Positions 1 through 8,466 of a stretch of DNA of 15,611 nucleotides are shown in pieces. Every line of letters begins with the position of its first letter. Position 1 is the stretch's first letter. Source of the stretch: Thoreauomyces humboldtii (lineage: Eukaryota > Chytridiomycota > Chytridiomycetes > Spizellomycetales > Powellomycetaceae). The notes beneath the pieces were generated by a model that made no database searches, had not been told where the DNA came from, and saw nothing but the letters and a program-made list of their open reading frames with translations. The stretch is taken from NCBI GenBank assembly GCA_027596035.1, contig JADGJA010000539.1:1-15611 (forward strand), written 5' to 3'. Both the position numbers and the translations under genes were made by a program.

Positions 1-128
1 CCCCCCATCCGAAGGGTAGTCTACTTGGGCCCGCGAGGCGCATCTCCTTGCGGGGAGCAAGAAATCGAGGTTCACCCTGGAAACTTCAGCCTCTTACACA
101 GAACCTTCCCGTTGAGCAGGCGACCGAG

Positions 129-2108
129 ATGATGATATCCATTCCCAGAATGCCGGCATCGGCGCTAGCTCGAAAGCTTCTGCTCATCCTTGCATTCACC
201 CACCATGTCCAAAGCGCCCTTCCCACCGCTCCCCTCTACTTCCAGGTGAGTTCTCTCCAGGGAGACTCTCGCTCTCTCCTGACGGGTTTGCGCCTCCAGA
301 GCGGTTCTCACCCTGAACTCTGGTGTGTTTCTGAAGGATGGCTGTAAATTTGATGCCACTACCAGTGTCATTACCCACGACGTAATGGCCTATGCGATGA
401 CTACTGTTGCGAACATAGGTCTGACATCCTCCAGTAAGGCTTCCTCACCATCGTGCGTGCCCTTCTTGATACTGTACTGATTTGTTTCGGAACTTTAGGC
501 TCTTCTTCTTGTGGATTTACACAGATGGCGGTCGTCATCGTCAACAACGTCACAGTTACGAATTACAATGAAACAATCGAGGCCAATCGGTTCCGCGCCT
601 CGATGCGCTGGAACTCTGTTTTCGCGACCCAGACCGGCGTTCTTCCCAGTGTCACCATGCATCCCACAACGGTTGTGGGTTGCAATTGGAGGAAGCATGC
701 GGGAGCTACACCAAGCAACCTGTGTGTGGTCGACATGACGAGGCAGATTGGGTCGGCCATCAATGTCAACATGGCTGCGACAATAAGCAGTTCACTGTCA
801 CTTACCGACCTGGATATAACCGGCTATGGTTGGGTCTTCGCTCCTAACACGCCCTACTTTCTCGTCTGGTCGATGCCAGCAACCCCCGGCTACCACTTTG
901 GCATCCAGCAAGCTAGAGCTGGTGGAACTTCAATCTTTGCCTCATGGACTACCCGAACCATCCAGGTACAGAGCACGACATGCGACGACGCATCGGTAAT
1001 TTCTTCGGCATCATGGTCCGCTTTGTCCCCCGACGCCGTTAATGGCATGCCACTGATGCAACTCGAATGGAACGCGGCAAATTACAACGGTACCTCGTCC
1101 ACCAGTTCGACAGCACCAACATCCACCTCCCCGACAACAACGGCGACCGTGCCGACGTCCACGTCCTTGACCACTACCAGCACCGATCCTTCGACCATCT
1201 CCAGCTCCACCGACTTCTCATCGACAGCCGCTTCGGTCAGCACGACCGCAAGCTCTTTCTCCTCTTCGAGGGATACCGTGTCCACGAGTACAAGCAGTGT
1301 CGTGCCCTCTGTGTCCTCATCCTCGACCGTGCCTTCCAGCACAATAATTCCCGCGCCCACGTCCGTCTCGTCGGTCTCGACGACGTCCGATTCCAGTACC
1401 ATGTCGCCATCCTTCGCAACGGACACTACATCCACCGTGGCCTGGACGTCCGCAAGCTCTTCCTCATCTTCGACGGATACCACGTCCACGAGTACAAGCA
1501 GTGTCGCGTCCTCTGTGTCCTCATCCTCGACGGATTCTTCCAGCACAACGATACCCGCGACCACGTCGGTCTCGTCGGTCTCGACGACGTCCGATTCCAG
1601 TACCCCGTCACCATCCTTCGATTCCAGCAGTTCGACCGTCGCTCCGACCACTACAACCTCACCTCCGTCCATCCCCTCCACGACGACTTCCGATTCGGCC
1701 ACCGTCTCAATCTCATCATCGTCGTCTCCCGTCTCGGGACTGGACTCTTCCACGTCGACGAGCATGGGCACGACGTCGAGCACCAGCATCGATCCAGGAT
1801 CCTCAACGTCTTCCATGACCACGTCCACGTCCCCATCGAGCAGCAGCATCGTCACGGCCCCCACCATCTCCTCCAGTACTGCGGTCGTCACGTCCGCCAC
1901 CGTGGTCGGCAAGGCGGTTCGGACCGTCACCCGGCATGTGACAAAGGTGACAAAGACCGTCAAGGTGCTCGTCACCAGCACACCGGGGCTGGAGTGCGAT
2001 GCGATCACCGGCGCCTGCAGCGGGGACGGAGGATGGCGACGAGAGGGATCGAGAGCGTGGATGGTGGCGCTTGGGTTGTTGTTGATAATACTGGGAATTG
2101 GCCCGTGA
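129..2108 (+). CDS. Ser/Thr-rich secreted, probably GPI-anchored cell-surface protein
   Basis: I model three exons, 129..245, 337..433 and 499..2108 (introns of 91 and 65 bp, GTGAGT and GTAAGG donors, AAG and TAG acceptors). The phases join cleanly to give 607 residues. Residues 1-29 form a signal peptide (basic Ala-Arg-Lys, then a Leu/Ile-rich core, cleavage near Val-Gln-Ser/Ala). Residues 30 to about 265 are a folded-looking domain with five cysteines (for example in DGCKF, SSCGF, VGCNW, STTCDD) and several N-glycosylation sequons; I do not recognise the family. About residues 268-520 are almost pure Ser/Thr/Pro/Val, typical of an O-mannosylated wall stalk, and contain an internal duplication. 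The tail has a Cys pair (LECDAITGAC), small residues and a terminal hydrophobic stretch (VALGLLLIILGIGP), as expected for a GPI signal. An in-frame ATG at 48 would precede the signal peptide, and one at 150 would also work; 129 is my choice. Function is likely wall structure or adhesion, by inference only. Confidence 0.75.
1247..1620 (+). repeat. Tandem direct duplication inside the Ser/Thr-rich stalk
   Basis: Two copies of about 170 bp lie at 1247-1416 and 1451-1620, at a constant offset of 204 bp (68 codons, so frame is kept). Both begin with CGCAAGCTCTT, share TCCACGAGTACAAGCAGTGT, and end with CCATCCTTCG. The copies differ mainly by scattered substitutions. At protein level each copy gives a Ser/Thr block containing SVSSVSTTSDSST. 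The repeat lengthens the glycosylated stalk of the surface protein. Confidence 0.85.
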
Positions 2109-3059
2109 TGGATGTGGCCTGGACTAGACGAAACTACACGCACCTTTATGAGCTTCCTTTCTCCCTTCTGTATCCTCCTTTCTACTCCTTCCTTCTGCTT
2201 CGGATTTGGTGGCTGATGGTAGTGGGAGTTGGCCTGTGATGGATGGAAGGATGTCCCGAAACGGACATAGAGCGTCCTACACCGTTACCTGTCACTCTCC
2301 ACGTCCCACCCCGCTTCCCCTAATCTACTAATCTACTTGTAATAATGGCGAAGTAGTTCACATTCCGCTGTGTCTTCACCTGCTGCAAACCACCGTCCGT
2401 AGCCGAGACTTTTGTTTTAAGGCTGGTGAAGCGTTTCGATGACGCGAATCATGCGCAAAGGAGTTTTGGCAACGGATGTTTCATGCAAGCTGGCACCAAC
2501 CAGACATATCTGTGAATCTGCTGGGCCGTGGTGTAGCATCCGCGAGGCTAACGAAAAGCCACAGGGCTCAGGAAGGGGGGCGCAGCCAAACCAGACCTCG
2601 GAGTTCATTTCCCGACGGTGTAGCGAGGCCAACGAGGTTGGGAACCGTTGGTGCTGATACGTTGGGGGCAAGCTTCAGCGTTTTGACGTGTACAAGAAGA
2701 CTCTGTGACTTCTTGCGACGGTTGGGCCAGAGTGGGTTTGGGGGGTGCGTGTCACTGTGACGTAGATGAACGTTAGGCCTTGCGAAAAGACTCAATCCTG
2801 TCCCAGTGGGACTCCCACGGCGCTTAAGAACGGTAGATACTATGCTGTTGGATTGGGTGCCTGGCGGTGGCGGTCTGGTATGGAACTTTTTAAAGTATGT
2901 TGCTCAAACGCATTGGGGAAGGTGGAGGGATCTCCTACGGTACCAAAAACCTATCTCCACCATTTCGCTTTCGGCATCGTGCTCCTTTCCCAGCGCGTCA
3001 AACCAGTATCCGCAGCAACAAACTGATTCGTGTCTCCGATCGACGTACAGCATCATATC
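2109..3059. other. Intergenic region between the surface-protein gene and CDC37
   Basis: These 951 bp hold the 3' flank of the surface-protein gene and the promoter side of CDC37. The short open frames here (72-142 codons) have no recognisable protein character and I treat them as chance. I see no tRNA B-box, no intron-exon pattern and no transposon. The only structures noted are a weak similarity between 2529-2554 and 2617-2636 (TGTAGC followed by GCGAGGCYAACGA) and a short inverted repeat at 2693-2715. Confidence 0.6.
2693..2715. repeat. Short inverted repeat upstream of CDC37
   Basis: CAAGAAG at 2693-2699 and CTTCTTG at 2709-2715 are perfect 7-bp inverted arms around a 9-bp spacer. It lies about 345 bp before the CDC37 start. 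The GAA and TTC units are 14 bp apart, which does not fit the 5-bp register of a heat-shock element, so no regulator is assigned. Confidence 0.3.
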
Positions 3060-4717
3060 ATGCCAGTCGACTACAGCAAGTGGGACAAGCTCGAACTGTC
3101 CGACGACGAGGACTTTGAATGTCACCCCAACGTCGACAAGGCGAGCATGGTGCGGTGGAAGCAAGCCGACATTCACCGCGTCCGTCGGGAACGAAAGGAC
3201 AAGCTGTCGGCCCTGTCCCGAGAGTCCAAGGTGAACTCCAGGGTCACGACGGCGATCAGGACCGTCGCGTCCACGGCGTCGACCGTGCCGCCTCCCGTCC
3301 TCCTCGGTCACCTCGGCGTGCTCCATAGGGACTGTCACACCTGGACGGAGGAACTCAAGGAGGCTTACATGTCCTCCCTGTGGACGGAAAGGGATGCGCG
3401 GTGGGGCGCTCCTGAGCCCGACGCGTTCGTGGAGAGGAGGGCTCCGTACGGGGACCTCGTGGAGGCCGTCATGAAGACGGTGGCTGCGTTTCCCGACGCG
3501 GGAGTCTCGCCCGACCAAGTCAGGAGGGAGGTGGAGATGGGTGCGAGCACGGTTGTGGAGGCCATCGAGGCGAGACAGAGAGAGGTGGACGCTGAAGTGA
3601 AGAGGGAGGAGGAAGAGGCCGCAAAGAAGCTCACGACGGATGACCTACACGACGGGTTCAACAAGACGGTCGTGAGCAAGAAGGCGGACCCTCCAAAAGT
3701 GGCTGAGAAGACGACGGCAGCCACTTCCACCAAGGGAAAGACAAAAGTCGTGGAGACCATTCACACGCCAAACTCTGGAGCAGCCGCACAAGCCGATGTA
3801 AGTACGCTCTTTGCTCACGTTACGCAACCCGTCAGGAGCCTGGGACTGATTAGCGTTTCACGCACCCGCAGGTTATTCCACCAGAGGAGGAAGACGACGA
3901 AGCCGATCACATCACATACGCTCCCGCTCAGCTTTTCGCCGACCAGACGTCCATGGAAGCCAGCTTTGAGATCATAGGCAAACACCCGCACCTTGTTTCG
4001 CAACGATTCTCGGATATGATTCTTGCAGAAGCTTTCCGGAAGGAGCTCGACGGTCAACCCAAGGTGGCGCAACGATGTGTCCAGCAAGCACTGCTCCTCC
4101 AGTACTGCAGCTTGCTGGGGAAAGACGGCATCTCCATGTTCTTTGCCCGGTAAGCCTTTCAACCCACTGCTTTGAACCTCAAGTCTTTTATACTCACATT
4201 TTGAAATCCCACGATCATCCCCTAGTCTCCGATCCAACCAGGTGAAAGCCACCGAGATGTTCACGCGGGACGTCAAGGACACGTACGCGCGGATCCACAC
4301 CCGAGTCGGGGTCATCAAGCAGCAGCAAAAGGAGGAGACGGAAGCCGAGCAGACGCAGCTCCGACAGCGTCTCGAAGCGTGCACGTTGCCCGACGGCACA
4401 CTGGCCATCCCCGTCCCCGAGGGCGCCGACGAAGGGGAACGGAGACGGGCAGAGGTGTTTGCTGGGTTTCCTCACGAATTCCAACGTGAGTTTCTTGGAG
4501 GAAATGGGATCTGACTCGCTGCCCCTTTCCCGAGCACTGACGATTGTGGATAACTATAGGTGCTTTGTTGATGTCGGACGTGGACGCCATCAACGCTCAT
4601 CTCGGATCCCTCGACAAGAAGGCTGGGCAGGACCTGGTGCAGGTGTGCAACGAGGTCGGTCTGTTGTCCCTAGAGTTGGAAGAGGCGAGCGATGGAGATG
4701 GGGAGGCAGAGGCGTGA
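3060..4717 (+). CDS. CDC37: Hsp90 co-chaperone Cdc37
   Basis: Four exons, 3060..3797, 3872..4149, 4226..4485 and 4560..4717 (introns of 74, 76 and 74 bp with GTAAGT, GTAAGC and GTGAGT donors), give 477 residues. The start is fixed by the family's N-terminus MPVDYSKWDKLELSDDEDFE, where Ser14 sits in an acidic CK2-type site equivalent to the regulatory phosphoserine of Cdc37. Residues up to about 190 are the kinase-binding N-terminal part; 190-245 are charged and Lys/Glu-rich. From residue 247 on, the Hsp90-binding middle domain starts (HITYAPAQLF, then SFEIIGKHPHLVSQRFSDMI). The last exon carries the helical C-terminal domain and an acidic tail. Cdc37 delivers protein kinases to cytosolic Hsp90 and stabilises them. 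Length lies between the human (about 378) and budding yeast (about 506) proteins. No missing part is apparent. Identification is firm; neighbours are functionally unrelated. Confidence 0.96.
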
Positions 4718-5230
4718 TGGAGAGATGTCGTGATCTCAGTGGGTCGAGCGCCCGCCTCTTCTGATTCCAGTGGGAACCGAGTTTTGGTTGAAAGAAATCG
4801 TGCTCTTTTTTTTTTCTTGTCTCCGACTGTACAGTACAAATATGCAATCTTCGTCAGACGAACTGCATGTGCACAGGATGTTGCTGAACGCTATGCTCCC
4901 TGTACATCTGGCAGGCACTCCAGCTGCCTCCATCCATCGCAATTCAACAAAGTCTGAGGGCACAGAGGTCTATCGAAAGAGGCCGCAGCATTCCGCAAGG
5001 AAAGGGCGCAAACTCGATGGGAAACACTTCATACATCCTAGGCATAGCTTTACATGCACACGCAATGCACTATGAAACACCGGTCGGCTCTGGTCGACAA
5101 AACCACTCTTCCCTCACTCGCAGTCCTTGGTTTCTACGGCACGAAATGGAACATGGTCTGTCCGCTTTCGTTCCGCCACACCGCGTCGAGTCCTCTACAC
5201 GAGACCAGCGGAAGTTTCAAAGCTCAGGGG
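4718..5230. other. Convergent 3' flanks of CDC37 and the 5231-5857 gene
   Basis: This 513-bp stretch separates two convergent genes. It contains a T-run at about 4806-4815 shortly after the CDC37 stop and a perfect 11-bp palindrome, TGTACAGTACA, at 4828-4838. Open frames on both strands here are short and compositionally unlike protein. I see no gene. Confidence 0.55.
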
Positions 5231-5857
5231 TCAGGAGTTTTCATGATCAAAGCAAAAGCCGATACTCAACTGAACGAGCTTGCTGCCCCTCTCCAACCAT
5301 CTCTCGGCATCCCTCCCACAGTCGTCCATCTTCCTCTGCAGATCCCTGATCTCCCTGATCATCAGCCTCGTCCTCTGATCGTAGTCTCTCCTCGCCACCA
5401 ATCTGTCCTTGTGAGCGTGTCCCGCGATGGTCTCCCTGACTGCCTTGGGACTCAGCAGAGCGATCATCCCCTGCTGCTGATCCCGATGTCGTGTTTGCTC
5501 GTCGAGGAGGGCATCGGCGTTGGCGTTGGCCGAGGTGAGGAACGAAGAGATGCGGGACGCGTGGTCGTAATAGAAGTGGGTGATGTCGCCCAGGGCGGCG
5601 GTGACGGGTGAGCGTTGGAGAGGGGTCAAGGGGAAGGGTAAAGGGCTCGGAGTGTGGACAGGTGGGGACAAGCTGTCGAGGTTGCTGGGATGCTTAAGTG
5701 GGGAGGCGAAAGGATCATTGTCATGGGTTTCTACAGCGGGTGCAAAGGTTTGCAAAGCGTCAAGGAACCCTTCTCCCAATCCCATGTCCTCGTTCTCATG
5801 GATCGCGATTTGTGGATGCTTGACTTTTTGGGGTGGTGCCACCTCTTGTTCTTGCAT
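5231..5857 (-). CDS. Hypothetical protein, Pro/Ser-rich middle and charged helical C-terminus
   Basis: I do not recognise this protein. From the ATG at 5857 it is a 208-residue single exon ending in TGA at 5233-5231; in-frame codons continue upstream to a TAA, and a CAG acceptor lies just before, so an additional 5' exon is possible. The N-terminal third is acidic (IHENEDMGLGEGFLDAL); a Pro/Ser-rich linker follows (SPPVHTPSPLPFPLTP). About residues 110-200 are charged and strongly helical, probably coiled coil, with RTRLMIREIRDLQRKMDD near the end. The opposite strand also has an open frame here (5054-5611), but its product is low in charge pattern and looks like a shadow. The gene is convergent with CDC37. 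Function is unknown; a scaffold or complex subunit would suit the coiled coil but that is speculation. Confidence 0.55.
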   Translation of the reverse strand: MQEQEVAPPQKVKHPQIAIHENEDMGLGEGFLDALQTFAPAVETHDNDPFASPLKHPSNLDSLSPPVHTPSPLPFPLTPLQRSPVTAALGDITHFYYDHASRISSFLTSANANADALLDEQTRHRDQQQGMIALLSPKAVRETIAGHAHKDRLVARRDYDQRTRLMIREIRDLQRKMDDCGRDAERWLERGSKLVQLSIGFCFDHENS

Positions 5858-6377
5858 CAAGCACCCCGGCGTGGAGGATGAAATTACGCCTGCAGGCGAC
5901 TTTCGCCGTTAGCAAGACGGTACTTGTGTCCGAGCGCTATAGCAAGAATTACCAATATCATGCCCGCGCATCTCACGATGCCATCTCTCAACCCGATAAT
6001 CCTCTAGTCCAAGGTATTTGTTCAGTTGGCCAGGTGCCAAAAGCCCCTGTCGAAACGGCACTAATGTGAGACAGCGTAACTATGCTGCCTGGGGATCTGA
6101 ACCAGCACGATGCCTTACTCGCTTCTGATATGCCTTATCGACACCAGTGCTGCTCAGAAATCGTTAATATGGAACACATCCATGTGTGGCAAGTGGAGAT
6201 GCTCCTCGGACTTACAAAACATTGCCACTGTAGATAAATTTGTTCCGAGTCCGCACGGTGCACGTAGCGTCGTTTTCGATTTGCAGATGGTACTCGGTGT
6301 TTTTAGTCACACGCAGTCTGGGATAGCAATATACACCAGCAGTAAGTTGAAGCCCGCAAGAGGGACCAACGTTTCTC
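5858..6377. other. Spacer between two minus-strand hypothetical genes
   Basis: These 520 bp separate the start of the 5231-5857 gene from the stop of the 6378-7659 gene, both on the minus strand. Composition is more AT-rich than the neighbouring exons. No convincing coding frame, tRNA or repeat was seen. It should hold the 3' flank of one gene and the promoter, or an undetected 5' exon, of the next. Confidence 0.5.
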
Positions 6378-7659
6378 TCACATCTCGTATCCACACGGGT
6401 AAAGATCGGCGGCATCCTTGAATCTTCCTAGCGCAACGACCCTGACCTTGTTGTCGAACCAAACCCGATCCGCGAGGATTCTGGTCGACACATCCAGAAG
6501 CTGCAGATCCTTGAGCGCTGTACTGCATTGCCTGGCGTAAACCTCCTGTTGGTCTGGTGAGGATTGAGATGAAGCGCTCGCAGACGCTTGGTTTGCAGAT
6601 GTTCTGATTTGCGACAACCGTGTCATCTGGACCTGAGTCGATGATTCTTCTTTGACCTTTCGAGGAGGGGTTCTCTCCTCTTTGACAGCCACAATGTCCT
6701 GGTCCGTATTGCGCATTTCCCCCAGGAGGCTTTGCACCACTGGGTGGTCGAGGCCGACCAGGGATTCGGGTTGAAGGGGACAATGAAAATTGCCGACACT
6801 GAGATCCAAGCGTGCTCCGACGATCTTCCAAGCTGATTCCCACGCCACTGTAACAGCAAGCACAAGCTCGGCTTAACCTGTCGGCCTGAAGCAAGGGATG
6901 TGATGGACCCATCATACCAGCAAGGGAATTTCCCACGACGATGCGTGAGGGAAGCAGGTCCGAGGTTTCACGGACGACTACGGACGCTCCGGTCGAGGAA
7001 AGCGTAGACACGCAGACGATATGGCCGATTGAGCAGAGGCTGCGTGAATTGCATGAGGTTTGCGTGGGAAAAACAAATGCAGCGGGCTGAATCCGGACCT
7101 GGAAAAGCCGACAGGATAAAGACTGTTCTCTGGTGAATATCTGCCCAGAGCGAGGATGTGGACGGCGAGATTGAATCGAGGAGTGCGAGCATCGGCTGGA
7201 AACAGAGAGGGGACGGGTATAGAGAGCGTGGGAAGAGCGATGGGCTTCACGAGTCTGCGATCTCTGGAACCGCTGAAGATCTCGCTGCCTGCGACGGCGG
7301 TGACTGGTGGATGCATGCTCGCCATACGCAAAGGAGGTACGTAAGATGGATGAGATCGGGGAAGATGCTGAATGCAGAATGACGGCTGCTAGGAGATCAG
7401 AAAGTATCGTCGACCGTTGTATGGTATGTCCGTGGGTAACCCCGTATGCATATGCACCCCGGCCCCGTGGGAAGAAAACGACAGGTTGTGACCGCTGTGC
7501 CCTTTTCACAGCAGCAATCTCCACGACACTACCGTTCCAAAGCCATCCATCATGCAGACAGAAACTGGCCGTGGTAAACTCCTCATACTCCTTGCCATAG
7601 AGGCGCTTGAGTCGCTTTTCTTGTTGAGGGTGGTGTTTGCGAAGTGCAGAGGAAGGCAT
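6378..7659 (-). CDS. Hypothetical multi-exon protein (5' splicing uncertain)
   Basis: No family recognised. The best-supported parts are the last exons: 6847..6378 is joined to 7039..6918 by a 70-bp intron (donor GTATGA, acceptor TTACAG), giving RIVVGNSLAVAWESAWKIVG across the joint. A 59-bp intron 7098..7040 (CAG/GTCCGG donor, CACGCAG acceptor) joins this to exon 7099 upwards, which encodes RTPRFNLAVHILALG. The first exon begins at the ATG at 7659 (MPSSALRKHHPQQ); its donor is unresolved, a minimal choice being intron 7440..7389, for about 366 residues in total. The C-terminal part has a basic-acidic patch (VKEERTPPRKVKEES) and ends in DLYPCGYEM. The alternating short hydrophobic strands in the middle could suit a small beta-barrel such as an OB fold, but this is a guess. 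The 485-codon open frame that runs through the introns is an artefact of reading unspliced DNA. Confidence 0.5.
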
Positions 7660-8466
7660 CGGGGCTCTGAAACCCGGAATGTACTCATGCCTCCCATGTG
7701 AGGAAACCTTTCGAATTCCGGCATCAATTGTAACCCGACATGCACATGCCCGGTAACGTCTCAAGATCTCACAGCCCGCAAGCTTGCCATGTCATGTCGT
7801 TATCGGTGCTTCGTCCTGACTCGGACTGCTCCCAATGGAGCTGTCCAAAGACCGTCAACGACTGAACGGGAAGATCCTAGCTCTTAAGATTGCTCCCCGC
7901 TGCATAAAACCTACAAGCAATGGAGGCAATGCGTTGCTGGTAGGCATGTGGATGAGAGGTGGTCTTGCTTGGTAGAGAAGAGTTGCCGCAAGAGAGAGTG
8001 AGAAAACGAACCTTTCCAGCTCTCGTCGCCGGTTGAGCAATCAGACCCGCCTTGTATGAGAATCAGCCTGGCGCAGAATTCGAGGCTATCCTTTCTTAAA
8101 CCCTTCATCTGGAAGCCTCATCTTCAATGCAATGATGGTGAGGGTAGGAGGCTGAGAGTAGGTGGGCACAAGCGAGAGCTCGGGAAGCGAGACATGAAAG
8201 GCTGCGCCATCCCGTTCCGGGGGTCGGACCATGTCCCCATATGAGGACTCGTCAACCTCACCGTTTCTCATTTCACCCCCAACGTCGATTCGGACTTTAG
8301 AAAAAAGGCAGGACAGGGCAGCAGGGCGCAATCAAGCTTCCAACAGGCGATACTCTCGGGTCCATCTTCCCAAGACCAGCACTCGTGTCTGCAGATTATC
8401 GAGGAAATCGTCTCGATCTAGCTGCACGGCTGATCTCCCCGTCATCCGCCTGCCGTCTTCCCAACC
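7660..8466. promoter_or_regulatory. Divergent intergenic region, 5' of the hypothetical gene and of P450 reductase
   Basis: This 807-bp region lies between two divergently transcribed starts and must contain both promoters. I see no TATA-type element that I would trust and no coding frame with protein character; short open frames on both strands are judged chance. A TTCACCCCCAAC at 8272-8283 resembles the sterol regulatory element core but is imperfect. The last 60 bp before the P450 reductase ATG are pyrimidine-rich (CCGTCTTCCCAACC), a usual fungal start context. Confidence 0.5.

Noticed and set aside
1067..2239. Long plus-strand 390-codon frame and minus-strand 353-codon frame over the Ser/Thr-rich region, looking protein-like and even repeated.
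   Set aside because: They are shadows of the Ser/Thr codon bias (TCC, ACG, ACC) and of the duplicated block. The frame with signal peptide, phased introns and GPI tail explains the region.
2693..2715. Heat-shock element for CDC37.
   Set aside because: GAA and TTC units are present as an inverted repeat but not in the 5-bp register that heat-shock factor needs.
5054..5611. 185-codon plus-strand frame opposite the 5231-5857 gene.
   Set aside because: Composition is Leu/Pro/Val-rich with Gly-Arg runs, without domain character. The minus-strand frame gives a regular charged helix.
6307..7764. A single 485-codon minus-strand open frame.
   Set aside because: It runs through introns. After 6918 another frame gives much better protein (AWESAWKIVG, KEERTPPRK), joined by a good GTATGA/TTACAG intron.
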